Positions 47,361 to 60,048 of a stretch of 64,000 bases of DNA are shown piece after piece. Each line of letters begins with the position of its first letter. Position 1 is the first letter of the stretch. The stretch is taken from the NCBI GenBank assembly GCA_011109175.1, contig RDEW01000014.1, positions 72,042 to 136,041 on the forward strand, written 5' to 3'. Made by a program: the position numbers and the translations under genes. The notes under the pieces are model-generated. The model made no database searches and was not told where the DNA came from. It was given only the letters and a program-made list of their open reading frames with translations. The DNA comes from Dicyema japonicum. Taxonomy: Eukaryota > Dicyemida > Rhombozoa > Dicyemidae.

Positions 47361-48105
47361 CTAACCCGTCTCAATGTAAGTATCAACCCTACTACGAACG
47401 TAGTTATGAAAACTAAAAAATGTAAAAGATATAGTTAAAACGTTGCTAACTTGATGACAATGAAAGGGTAAATAATAAGTTTCGCATTAAAAATTATCCG
47501 CTTAATCAAGCCTCCACTTTTATCAAGATCTAGTCGTGGAATTTTGCAAGTGGTTTTATTATCTCGACAACATTTTGCTGTTGCGAGGACCCATAATCAG
47601 GGTTCTAAATTCTACGTTGTTAAAACGTTAGATCAATCAAGTAGATACTATTATGTTGTTATTTTAACTAACCATTTGTCTTTTTTATTGATGACTTTTA
47701 AATATTCAAAAAGAGGTTGTAATTAAATGGTAAAATCTATTAATTAATTTCAAAGGGTTGTCAGACTGGAGATAACTCTAATGACTAAAACAAAGGTAAT
47801 TCAACAATCAGTTATGCAAGGAAAATTCCGTATGAGAAAAGCAATTAGGATCAGTTATTGTTTCTCCCAATTAAGACTTGACTTAGTTAAAAAATTTTCG
47901 CCATTTTCGAACAATCAGTATTGTAATTTAAAAAACAGATGTAACCAATTAGGTTACCTTTAGTATTTAAAGACTTGAGAATATAGACGATCCTGAGAAT
48001 CGACAACTATATAAAAACACGTGACTAAAGTATAAAATCAAGTAATCTAAAAATTATTAAAACTATTTAATCTAAAAATCAAATTTTAACTAATTAAATA
48101 TTAAA

Positions 48106-49190
48106 TTATTGAATTATGGGATAAAGCTATTTAGAGGAAATTTGCAGTTATTCTTTCCGCGTGCCAATTTCAAGTATCCATTAATTCCCCAATATTTTCT
48201 CCATCCATTTTTAATAAGCCAATATTTTTTGCCTTCGAAACTCCATAACCAACAACAGACATTACATGATAGCTTCATATTTAAAACAAGTTTAGTATAG
48301 TATATTCCTTAAACGTTTCACTTATATTTACCTCGATGATAATTATGAAAGCTATTCAGAGAAGTATAAAAAAAACAGTAACAGGTCCATACTTCACGAG
48401 AACATGCATAAGCATTTTTTCATCACCATCTTTAATTCTTTTATAGCTAGTTAAATTAAATTTAATATTTGGTTGTCCATTATTGCATTTACCTTCTACA
48501 TAATTTTTTCAATAAAACCTTTCCCTTATATGGATATCGCTTTTCAGAATTAATTCCTCCGTTTTTCATTATATATTATAGCTATATTTGTATTTCCTCC
48601 ATGCACCATGATCATGTGCACAATCAATAATGTTTTGTTCGCTCAAAGTTACAAGAATATTGTGTCTGATTGCAAATGCGACTCCAAAGTAGCCAACTAA
48701 ATACATTAAACAGTCGTTAACTGCCCCAAATGCAAAGCATGAGCCGCATTCGTCCCTGCATTTTTACTTAGTAACACATTTTTGCTTTCTCCAATTAAAA
48801 GATGAAGGAATTTATTTTATTAACGTTCACTGAGTAATCTTTAGTAATTCATTTTCGTATGATTCATAAAAAATATACGAACCCGATAATTTTGTTGGTA
48901 TGGTAATTTCTCTTATTGTCTACGAGAATAAATTGTAATTTAACCAAATCAGAAAACTGATTAATTCCTAATTCATACGTAACTTTTCCTTGCTTTGAAA
49001 GCAAATTGTGACTGTTAATAAATCTTACCTTTTCTTTAAAAATAGCCATTCTCACTTGAAGTTCCAGTCCAGAATATGATTTATCTAAAGTGAAAATTAT
49101 CTTGACTATATTTTTCTATGAAATTATTCCATTGGATTTCAAAATATTCATTCTCTTTGATGAAATCATTGATTAATTCATACTTGAAAT
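48106..49190 (-). pseudogene. Cathepsin L-like cysteine protease, copy B (damaged)
   Basis: Same exon-intron layout as copy A. Intact here are the propeptide start (IQWNNFIEKYSQDNF), the first intron (25 nt) and the following exon (TIREITIPTKLSG, ESYENELLKITQ), which in copy A is interrupted by TGA. Broken here are the acceptor of the 20-nt intron (the ag is deleted near 48815), a 2-nt deletion just before the catalytic Cys codon, and further 1-2 nt indels in later exons. Catalytic-site sequence is otherwise recognisable (CGSCFAFGA on DNA level, GYGVSKG, LIKNGW). A pseudogene unless the indels are assembly errors. Confidence 0.75.
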
Positions 49191-50944
49191 GAATTGTAGA
49201 TGAAATAAAGTAATTTAAAAATAAAGGGCAAGTAAAGATAATCAGACAGATCATTTAATTAATTCCGCCTATTTTTTTGAAAAAAAATTTTTTCAAATAT
49301 AAATATTATAAAATTTATTTATGAAAAAAAATATCTTATCAACCTTTATTTTTATTAATATTGAATAATGCGTGTATGTTGATGAAATTCATCAGGTTTC
49401 TTAGTATAGTTAGTTTGTTTTTAAAAACTGGTTTAAGGATGATAAATAAACAATAAATAACCATATAATTGGCATAATGTTATCGTGTACTACATTTGCT
49501 ACTTGACTAAAAATTTCTCTAACTTCTAGCAGATCCACCTTACTCATAAGACACCAAATCTCAGGCATTCATCAAAATGAACTATTTTTTAATACTACAG
49601 AAAGTTTGATCAGGATTTGCGGTATTATTCATCAAGAAGCGTTAGCTGACAAATCAGTCAAAAGACGGTATGGTGATGCTAAGGCAGTTAATTTTATTTT
49701 ATCACGTGTCTTTATCATCGTGTGTTCTGACAATTTTTAATGGATACTGATGCAAAATATGGAGAGATATCTTATATTTTATCATTAATTTTCAAGTTCA
49801 TAAAATTCTACAAAACATTTTTTTAATTCCGTTTGATATTAAAACTGAAAAATCTCCAGATTGTTCTCAAATGTTGCATGAATTTTCAGGGTCACCTTCA
49901 CGTAATCTAGAGTCTTTCCTCATAGAGGCCTCAAGAGGCGTAGGTTCGGTTCGATTGATCTTCACAAATCCAATGCTATGTTACTCTGTACGCCCTCTTT
50001 TGTATTTACTCAATTTTCCTCAATTTTTCTCCAAGATATGGACGGTAACCAACATGCGCGTGCATTGAGAAACATGGCTCTATGTACTGCATTATAATCA
50101 AAATTAGAAAGATAGTTTTACAAACCGACGAAATACACAACTTTATGAGTTCATTCAGTTAAATCCCAATCGGTCTTAAAAACTCTGGAATAGTTGGAGA
50201 AATCAATAGAGTCATCAATGAAATAAGGAATGGAATTGCAATGAGACTCAAACTAACCTGTAACGAAGATTTTCCACAGCGCCTGGGAATTTTCTTCATC
50301 CACAGTTTATGTTAAAAAATGTTTTCCAAAAACGAGCTTTTTAAGTGACTGATGTCCCCTCCGTGCTCTAATCCGTCTGTACGTGTGACGCCCAAAAAAC
50401 TGTCATTGCCTGTTCAGCTTGTGAGAAAGCAGAAAATAGAAGAGTTCAAGTATGCTGAACCCACCAATAATGTGACTTTTGTTAGATTTGAAGTGGAATA
50501 TTTAGAATGTTTAAACTCACACTAGCCTTAATTGACATTCGGGAGATGGTATGTGAAATTTTTCAATCTTAAGAAAGAGCACTAAGGATCGAATTATTTT
50601 CACTTGGTTTCAATACTCTTTTTTGAAAAGAGACGGTAACTCCCCAACCACGTGTTGAATTTAAAACAAATACCTGAAGTACGATAGATCAGCAAATAGA
50701 ACATAACATGACTATCCTTTTGAATTTTCGATAATTTCCATCTTTTTCGACAAAGTTTTATTAAAGGAAGTCTCCTTATCCTCAACTACCTTCAGCAAAC
50801 GCTATGAATGTCAAAAAGTGAATTCCTCATACTTAACCATCCTGCGATTAGATTCCTCTTCTGCCATTCTGTAGCAAAATTCTACAAAAATAAGTCATTT
50901 AAGACTGAATTTTGTTCTGGAGTTACAATTTCATCTCAATAAAA

Positions 50945-52200
50945 TAAGACAGTTTCCACTTCATCCATTAGCATTTGAACCTTCGGATGTAGACGGCAAT
51001 GTAACCAGAGGTATCGGGAGGTTGAGCAGTATGTGTAGGATTCATAAATTTTCTGAACTGTAGAAGCCTTTGAAAATTTTTTTTAGGTTATAATTAGGTA
51101 GCTGCTGTTATAACATGGTTGGAAAGAGAGAGGCAATCCACTCAGGTGGCGTCCCAGGCTAAGGATCATTGGTGGTGCTATGTGGTGTCATAATACTACT
51201 TGATTGAAGATTTCTCTTCTTTTGTTGGTGTCATTATATGCAAGTTTCTCAAGATACACCAAATGCCAGGCTGGCATTCAAAAGTATCGACCTCCCCATT
51301 TACTAAAATACTATTTTGTTCCCTTTAATCGACCTCAGCTAACTGGACAATGTCCTCTGGATCACATGGTTTGGATGAGGGTTCTACTGGAACGCGTCAG
51401 GATCACAGGATGGCTAGTTTAGTTTTATCGAAGATGACACTCCCCTCCATTAGTTGAACAGTATGGTTTCTTGCTGAAGAAACCTATTTCATAATTCAAG
51501 ATGCTGCTGAAGACATTCAGAAATTGTTTTTAGATCAATTTATGTGGAATATCTGGAATCTAGATTTTTATCAATCAAGCTTTTTCCTAAACAAAAAATA
51601 AACATATTCTCTATTTCTGAAAAAAATTAATTAAAGAGAAGTTTTTCGTTTTGTAAGAATTGCCATCAAAGAGTGAAATTTCAAACCAGAAAACGTTTTA
51701 CCCAAGTCACCGTTCACGTGGGTTCCACAGCGAGTACTGCTGATGGTTCGATTCAAGGAAGTAACGTGGCATTGGGGATCAGTTCGTTTTCCAGCCGATC
51801 TCCGTTTTGATATCTGGCGATGTTAACCCGAGCACGTAAGTTTATTAGGTTAACCGGGCGGCTGCATGACTGGAAAGTTGAGCCGAAAATGATTCGATGG
51901 ATCTTCCAGAACATTTTTATAAGATCATCAGAGCAATCAGAGATCGAAGACTATCAGTCCGCTTTTTATTTATTTTGAATTTATTAATTGTAAAAAAACT
52001 CAGTTAGTTTGTGGTAGTCAAACAATTAATATAGTGATTCCATAGATAGGAGCGGTTGGTAGTTTCTGGGAATCGATGAGCATTATATTCAGCCTCTCAC
52101 GGACTTTAATTCTAATTCCGATTTCGTGGAAAATTGGAGTGAAAGTGAGGACAATTGTGACTCATCGGTTATTTAGACATCTCACGGACTTTAATTCTAA
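50945..52200. repeat. Segmental duplication, copy B part 2
   Basis: Matches 37265-38640 with indels. Near its end a 30-bp piece ('tctcacggactttaattctaattccga') occurs twice in direct order (52097-52124 and 52176-52203), a local duplication not present in copy A. Confidence 0.7.
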
Positions 52201-52457
52201 TTCCGAATCTTTAATTCGACGATAGCTACATTTGTCCAAAAAGAAAGTTAGACAATAAAACTAATAAGTAACTGGTAGTTTATTATTTTTGTTGTAGAAT
52301 ATTATTTTTTTCTGTTGTTATAATATATTTATAAATAAATAATTTTTAATTTCAATTAAATAAATTTAAAAAATGTTAATATATCGTTAGTCTAATGTGA
52401 TGCTCAGCTTGGTTTCTGGAATTAGAAGCACTAAGCTCAAAGGATAAAATTTTCATA

Positions 52458-53162
52458 ATGGTTATTGGTTTGGAATCATCAGGGAAAACGGTAATCAATG
52501 GAATTAACATTTTCAGTTATTTTCTAACAATCTAAAGAGAATCTGTGAGAACAAGCCAGTGCTAGACATAAATACCTTCAAATACCACCCAACAATGGGA
52601 ATTAATGGTAATTCCTAAAGTTAGACATTTAGTCACTAAAATCACACACACCCTCGAGATTTCGCTCATTGATGTTGGTGGTAAAACAAACGTACAGAAC
52701 TGTGGCTCAACGTACGTATTTATTTTTTATTAATTTAAAAATTAAAAAATATTTTTTAGTATTATAAAGAAGCTGATGGGATTTTCTATATTGTGGATGT
52801 TTCCTCTGCTGATAAGATTTTTTCTGCTATGAGGAATTTCGGTTTGTTTCTTTTAGTGATTTTAGTGGGTAAAGTGTACCCACATATATGTGATGAGAAG
52901 TGGAGGAGGACCAAGCCTGTGTTGATTTTCTGCAATATGGATGAATCTATGGACTCCGAAGTGGCTGAGAGCTTGGTGAAGGAACATGTTGTGAATGTCC
53001 TTGTAGAACTTGGTGCTGTTGATCTGCACTGTAGAATTGAACTTGGGTGTGCTGCCAATGGGTTTGTTTGTTGTTTATTTTAGAACGAATTTGAAGGATT
53101 CTTTGTCCTTCCTTGTTAAAAATATCCTAAATATTAATGAATTAGCTATTTGTGAAGATTGA
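52458..53162 (+). CDS. Arf-like small GTPase (ARL6/ARL13-type, divergent)
   Basis: Six exons joined by introns at 52491-52516 (26 nt), 52608-52632 (25), 52716-52759 (44), 52842-52865 (24) and 53062-53083 (22), all GT...AG. Spliced length is 564 nt, exactly 188 codons with the TGA stop at 53160-53162. Motifs in order: P-loop GLESSGKT, switch I PTMGIN, switch II DVGGKTN (the usual Gln is Lys), YYYKEADGIFYIVDVSS, KPVLIFCNMDES where NKxD should be (Lys lost), CAANG at the G5 site, and a final helix. The YYKE...VD and RR.KPVL..N blocks resemble ARL6 and ARL13, which act in cilia. The frame stays open upstream to 52410 (FLELEALSSKDKIF), so an additional N-terminal exon is possible. Nucleotide binding may be weakened by the altered G4. 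Confidence 0.85.
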
Positions 53163-53169
53163 TTTTTTT

Positions 53170-54640
53170 ATTTATGAATTATTTTATATAAATTTATTTT
53201 TTTGAGAGGACATGCTTTGGGGAAGGATTTATTCTTTAAGCCTCTATGAGGAAATTCGTGATTAGTAGGGCGGAAATTATAAACATTTTAAAAACAAAAT
53301 AGTACAATTATGACATCGGAAGGAAAAAATAGGACAATTTTATTATTTTTTTATTTTTCAATTGGGACATTTTTTAAATAAAAAATTACTTATAGAAAAA
53401 AATAAGCAAATTGTAATATAGCGGCCGTCCGGACAGAGTGGTTATTCACATAAATAGAACTGATTTTTTCAAAAATCTGCATTTTCGAAATAATAAAAAT
53501 GACGCTTCTGAGAAAATCCACAAATTGTGATAATTACAAATGTAGGTAATTTAATCTCATCAAACATAGTTCTGCGTTTATTGATTTCAAAAGACATGGT
53601 AATTTAATTTGAGGAATATCTGTATAAAACTACTACCTAATTTGTGAAGTGGAATATCGGCATTTAAAAATGCTTTAACTAAAAAATATTCAGTTTTCTT
53701 AATCTTAAGTAAGAAAAAGCTACTTTTAAATAGGTTCAACCAATCAATTAAACGACGGATATTCTCAACAAGTGCTTCAGCTGGAAGTTTTGGACTTTAA
53801 TTTACATTTTGATTATGTCGCACATGGGGATTGGTAATTAAGTTTAAATAAAAATGTTATTTAGAGTTGCTTTAACACTAAAATTCGAAGGCCGAATAGG
53901 AAACAGTATCAAATTGGCTTTCTAAAATTATGGAATGTCTTTCGAATTTTGTAACTGCTCTCATGGATTTTTGTTGTAGTTAAAATAGAAGTACTTCAAG
54001 AGTCACATACCCGGATTTAGAACCAATGACTCAATTGGGTGAACTTGTTCACGGAAGAATTGGAATGGACATTGATCACTAAAATCACATTAATTATTCC
54101 AAGACCACCGTCAAATCAAAAAAATAAGTGATCGAATTTGATTCAGACTCTCGCCATAACTCAATGTTCCTCCTTTGATCCAACAATTTCGTTGGGGTCG
54201 GGTTGTCTAACGCGTCATGTTTTTCAGGCCAGGATTTTTTTGACATTTTTTAAAAAGTAACGTTACCTATCAACTTTAATTCCATTTGACTCTTTTGACA
54301 TTTTATTTCGTCAATTCTAAGATGAATTGACAACAGTCTGTTGTTAAATTTAATTAATGATGTGTATAATTAAAATGATGGAATTTAATAAATTTATTAT
54401 TATAATTACACTAATAATTGTTTAATTTAAAATAAATATTTTTAAATACTGCAGATCCCTTTATAGTGATGTATGTTATTAGTTTCAATATATTTTATTT
54501 ATTTATTTAACCCAAGACCACGGTAAGACAAAACTAATTATCACGTGATCCCGATGCATTTTAACAAAGACCTAATCTTTGCCCGTCGTTCTTCCTTCGT
54601 GCCCGCCCATGAACGTACAGGACGGCTTCCTGAATTTTAA
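53170..54640 (+). other. Mostly empty; possible unassigned exons at 53740-54080
   Basis: Between 53745 and 54080 pieces of open frame (LQLEVLDFNLHFDYVAHGD, LTLKFEGRIGNSIKLAF, YPDLEPMTQLGELVHGRIGM) are separated by a 31-nt GT...AG candidate intron (about 53831-53861). They look like coding sequence in composition, but junction frames do not agree and I cannot name a family. The remainder is AT-rich with nothing readable. Confidence 0.25.
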
Positions 54641-55870
54641 GGGCCAATTTCCCGTGATCTGGAGTCAAGTCTCATAAGGGCCTCCAGAGGTGTAGGTCCG
54701 GCTTGATGATCTTAACTAATCCAACGTTCCGTTAAATGAAAGTGAAGGATCATAAGGCCATCAACTCGACTTTGGCTGCTGAGGAAACAACCTAAAATGC
54801 TCCAATTTATCAATCGAATTTTTTTACGAAAGAAATGATTTTTTATTTTTTTTATTTCATTTAAATTATTGATATTTGACATATTTAATCCGGAGATTAC
54901 ATATTTGCTACTTATACTAATTTCTTTATTTCTAAAGTCTATATTGAGGACACGTGAATTGAATACCCTTGATATCTGGCGGCACTCAGAAGCAATTATG
55001 CCCACGAAGTACAGTGGCTCAACAGTTGATCTTGATTAGTAGAATTAAAGCCAATTTAATTTTATCAATTTTGTGGATACAATAATGTTGAGACTTAAGT
55101 TGCATTCTGGTGGGTTTAAAGTACTGGTTTTATATAGTTACAGGTAATTCTCGCTCACACCCTGTTAGCTCCAGTAAAGGGTTTATCCCATTACAGTGCA
55201 ACCTCCATTTGGGGCGGACCTCCTTTAAATTTAATAAAAAGCAAATTTAAATTGTTAAACTGTGGATAAATCTAAAGAAAATACCGAACATCCATTTTTG
55301 GGGAAACCTCTGTTTTTGGGGCATTTTGCAATTGGTTCGAAAATGAAACGTCCACAAAGACATGCGTATTTCTTAAACTTTAGGATCTCAGCCTACTCCA
55401 AAGCAGAGCATGAGTTAGTTGCTTCGTTCCAAAGTTGGAGAGAGAGGCTATCGACAAAGATGGCGTCCCAGGCAAGGTATTTACCCCCTTCCTATGAAAA
55501 ATTATTTTTACCTTAGGGTTTTCCGTTGATACCTCTCAAACTGGTCTTGAACCACGGAACTTTTGGTATTCCAAAAAATACTCTTTCTTTTTGACGACGT
55601 ATCAGGATATCCATTTTCTAGAAATTCGATTATCTGACGCAACTCATCCATATTCTACTTGAAGCTTTAAAACCATGTGAATAAATAAAAAATTGTTTTT
55701 TACTTTTAAAAATTAAAGTTTTTTTTAATTAAAAATAATAAAATATCATTAAATAACACTCTATTCATATTGACTGTTTTTGTGCTACTTTATGTTTTTA
55801 AAATATTAACAATTTTAACCAAAAAATTACACCATTCAACTTAGAAAAATCTGAATTATCTAGATAACTA
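54640..55870. other. Repeat fragments, no gene
   Basis: 54655-54700 is the third copy of the repeat at 33.45 kb. 55425-55490 resembles 37640-37710 and 51115-51165. The 84-codon frame at 55262-55516 overlaps that repeat and is probably chance. Confidence 0.4.
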
Positions 55871-58590
55871 ATTTTTATTTTGATTGGTTCTTGTGGATTT
55901 CCATGTATAGGACGGTGACGATAATTTTTATAATGTTTTGTTCATTAAAAAGCCGACTTTATAAATGCTATGAATGTTATTGGATATCCACCGGATTTGT
56001 GGAAACCCACTTGATTGGGGAAGAGCAAATGATTTTTTCGATGACGCCACACTAATAGGAAGGGAAAGAGGAAGAACAACAAAACAAACGGAATCTTCAA
56101 GCAATTAGCACCACATGGAGCCATGCGGCGAACTGGAAACGTGATACAGTTAACTAGTTTTTGGTTCAACTTTTTTCTTGGTGTATCCTGGGTTAATTAT
56201 TAATTATTCACCGGTTGTTTCCTTATTTAGTTTAGATGGCTTGAAGTTGAAAAAATATTATTTCAGTAATTTTGAACAAATTGTAAAAAATTTAACGAAT
56301 TTGAGTTGATGGAATTTTAGTTATTAATGCTAAACATTCCGTCACCAATAATAGCGTTAAAATTTCATTAAGTGAAGCAATACTAAACTATTCAAAAAAT
56401 AATGCTTCTTCAAATTTTGGAATTCTACGAATAGTCAATTAATCGTGGATATAATGACGTTTGTCTGATGTAGTGCTGATATTCAAGGATATTCAAGGAA
56501 TATTAAGAATTACATTAAAATAATGGAACAAATGCAATTAAATCTATTATTTAGTTGACTCTGAAAAATTTGCCATGAGGATTACCTTGTTTTATCACAA
56601 TGTCAAAAATCCTCATCGTATGTTTAAAGCTAAAAAATATTGAAAAACGATAAAAACTTTGACAAAAAATAATATTAAACATTACATTATAAGCGAATTA
56701 ACAGTTTATTAGAAATCCAAAATATTCTAGCCATTTAATTAATTAACAACTTCCCCACTCCTTGACCAGTCCATCAGCCTTTTCGATTATCTTGCTAGCA
56801 TTTACGCTCCTCCCCCCATTTTCCGCACCATCTAGATCTCTATCAGTGTCGTGCCCCCTTCTTCCCGACTTGTAACCAATAGGAGGATTACACAACCACT
56901 CCCCAGTTTTTATTGATCCCATTATTAATTCATCGAAGCCGTGTTTATATTCAAGAGTCACTTTGACTTTATTTTTATTTATTTTTAAATCCGAATTTCA
57001 TTGATAAGTACATGTGAATGCATTCGACTATTTCATTGTGTCGTGTTGTATAGTCAGGAGTTTAGCATCCTGCTACACCTCGTGGCCATATGATCGACTG
57101 TTTTTGAGGTATTGCAATGTGGGCAGTTTAGACTAAAGTTCCCGGAAAAAGATATTTCTATCTTGCAAAAGTAAGAACATTGCTTTAGCCTTTGAAAAAA
57201 TTTTTTATTTTGATTGGTTCTTGTGGATTTCCACAGATAGGACGATGACAGTAATTTTATAATTTTTTATTTATTAAACAGCCGACTTTATAAAATGCTA
57301 TGAATGTTATTAGATATCCACCGGATTTGTGGAAACCCCTCACTAAATTGGGGGAGACCAAATGATCCTTTTCGTGACAGCCTGACACTGAAACCTCTAC
57401 AGGAGAATCACATGACGCCACTCTAATAGGAAGGAAAGGAAAGGAACAACAAAACAAACGGAATCTTCAACCAATTAGCTCCACATAAAACCATGCGGCG
57501 AACCGGAAACGGGATACACTTAACTAGTTTTTTCTTTAACTTTTTTTTGTGTATCCTGGGTTAATAAATTATTTATCCACCGGATGTATTATCACTAGGT
57601 ATCCTTATTTAATTTATTTAAATAAGGAAGATTGTTTGAAGTTGTAAAATATTATTTCAGTAATTTTGAAAACAATTGTAAATATTTTTTAACGAATTTG
57701 AGCTGATGGATTTTAGTTACTAATGCTAAACATTCCGTCACCAATAATACCGTTAAAATTTCATAAGTGAAGTAATACTAAACTGTTCAAAAAATAATGC
57801 TTCTTCAAATATTGGAATGTCCGATTACTCAATTAATCGTGCATATAATGACGTTAGTCTGATGTGATCCTGATATACAAGAATATTCAAGGAATATTAA
57901 GAATTACATGAAAAAATAATGGAACAAATGGATATAAAACTATTATTTAGTTGATACTGAAAAATTTGCCATGAGGATTACATTGTTTTTCACAATGTCA
58001 AAAATCCTCTTCATATGTATAAAGCTAAAAAATATTGAAAAACGATAAAAACTTTGATAAAAATAATGTTAAACGTTACATTTTAAACGAATTAACAGCT
58101 TATTAGAAATCCAAAATATTTTAGTCATTTAATTAATTAACAACTTCCCCACAATCCTACCAGTCCATCAGCCTTTTCGATTATCTTGCTAGCATTTCCG
58201 ATCCTCCCACCATTTTCTGCACCATCCAGTTCTCTATCTGTGTCGTGTCCCCTCCTTCTCGACTTGTTACCAATAGGAGGATTTCACAACACTCCCAGTT
58301 TTTATCGATCCCTATTATTAATTCATCGAAGCCGTGTTTATATTCAAGAGTCACTTTGATTTCATTTTTTTTATTTTTAAATCCGAATTTCATTGATAAA
58401 TGCATGTGAATGCATTCGACTATTTCATTGTGTCGTGTTGTATAGTCGGAGTTTAGCATCCTGCTACACCTCGTGGCCATATGATCGACTTTTTATTGAG
58501 GTATTGCAATGTGGGGTGTTTACACATAGAGCCCGAAAAAAGATATTTCTATCTAGCAAAAGAATGAAGATTGCTTTAGCATTTGAAAAA
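55870..58590. repeat. Tandem duplication, two units of ~1.35 kb
   Basis: 55870-57205 and 57205-58590 are direct repeats: both start near 'ttttgattggttcttgtggatttcca', contain 'ggatatccaccggatttgtggaaaccc', repeat Y with its hairpin, 'gctaaacattccgtcaccaataat', and the C-terminal end of an R4-like LINE on the minus strand. The second unit has an insertion of about 50 bp ('gtgacagcctgacactgaaacc'). Confidence 0.8.
56743..57070 (-). mobile_element. R4-like LINE 3' end, tandem unit 1
   Basis: The minus strand repeats the part of the LINE at 58150-58480 that follows the 'RHNEIVECIH' block (VTLEYKHGFDELI, IEKADGLVKEWG). This copy is open for 72 codons to a stop at 56743. Confidence 0.6.
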
Positions 58591-60000
58591 AAATTTTCTT
58601 AGTAATCCGCGTGGACGATGATTTTATGTCAAACGTATCACTCTAAAGTGATTCAAATAATTTTGAATTGAGACTTTAGTTTTTAATTTGTGAGTTCGGA
58701 GAGAATTAAATTATGAGTTCTATTAGAGCCTCCACAATGTCTATAGTTGGGTCCATTTGGTATTTTACCCGCAGAAATTCTGTGATGTATGTGTTTCTTA
58801 TCTGTTGAGCCCACAAAATTCCAGCTTTTCTCAGAGACAACTTTTTTGTCTTTGAAGCCTTGTTTTTAACTTATGTATCATTTTCTCAGATTTAAAAGTA
58901 ACTGATATCTGCCATCGTCCCTGCATACTCCTCGATAATATAATCTTTCTCCGCAAGCTGATTTCATATGAATCCCCAACTTCATAAGTAATTTTATGAT
59001 CAATCTATCAATTTCCTAGAATTCACCGGATTCCATATTGAGATGACCAACATAGTAATCAAAAAGGGATAGAGCATGTTCATTAATGGCCTTAAAAAAT
59101 TGACAGAATTCAATTTCGTTAATAACCTTTTTTCGATACGACTTGCACCTCCTCTTTGATATTTTAAAGAACAACCTCTTTAACTACTTTGCTGGAATTG
59201 TCTTTTAACACTTCCAAATAGCGATAAATATCCAATCCATCCATTAAATTACCATCATTCGACAATAAATAACTATTTGGTGAGGATTTTTCAAAATCTT
59301 TTCTAAACCGACCAAATTAAAATAAGCATCCACATTATTCATCATGCACGCCAGTGTCTCTTCCTCTTTCGCCAACAGCTTTAAATCATCAATGAATAAG
59401 AAATGATTCGTAGAAGAAGTAAAAAAAATAGATTCAGCAGTTTTGATAGACATGATCGGGTATTTTGGAGACAACATTCTGCTTAGTAAATCCAAGACAA
59501 TTACAAATAATAGAGGAGATAGAGAGTCACTCTGGAGTATACCATGTTAAAATTCACCACCCTTAATGACACACGCCAGTTTGCAATAATGGATATTACA
59601 AATTTGGTTATCCACTCTGGCAGTCCCGTGTTTCCATTGGTCTCAAGCTGGTCTCCATAATTAAATCGTAAGTGTCAGCATAGATAAATTTTTCGTTGAC
59701 ACATTTCGTAACCAGCTTTTACAAACATGGCATACATGTAATCGGCCTAAGGTCCTTAGGGTCAATAGAGTTCTTTTTCTTTGGGATTAGACATGTAATC
59801 CCAGTATAAAAACATCTTTTCGGGTGACTTTTTTCATTAATGATTTCTGTGATCTCCTAAATAAATACTGGTAAAGAGATCCAACTTCTTGATAAAGAGG
59901 TTTTATACAACATCTACTCCAGGAGCTTTCAATTTAGGAAGACAGTCAATTATCTTATAAAATTATCGTTTATATCAGATTGATGTTCTACTCTTGTTAT
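58150..60000 (-). mobile_element. R4/Dong-like LINE, RT and C-terminal part, decayed
   Basis: On the minus strand from 60000: 'IDPKDLRPITCMPC' (fingers), 'GLPEWITKFVISIIANWRVS', 'SDSLSPLLFVIVLDLLSRML' (motif B), 'FLFIDDLKLLAKEEETLACM' (F/YxDD box with both Asp present, ~59385), 'GLDIYRYLEVLKDNSSK', 'INEIEFCQFFKAINEHALSL', 'SACGERLYYRGVCRDDGRY', a weak zinc knuckle 'YRHCGG..RTHNL', then 'RCSRMLNSDYTTRHNEIVEC'. This order is that of R4/Dong- and NeSL-type LINEs. The PD-(D/E)xK endonuclease expected after it is not readable here, but is preserved at 20.7 kb. Confidence 0.75.
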
Positions 60001-60048
60001 TTTTTCGTTAATTCCAAAACTCAAATCATTTTTAACTCCTTTTCTCCA

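Larger units (their letters stand above)
45985..50745. repeat. Segmental duplication, copy B part 1
   Basis: Direct repeat of 30279-34250. Unique here are 46256-46962 (LINE linker) and 50250-50590. Confidence 0.8.
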
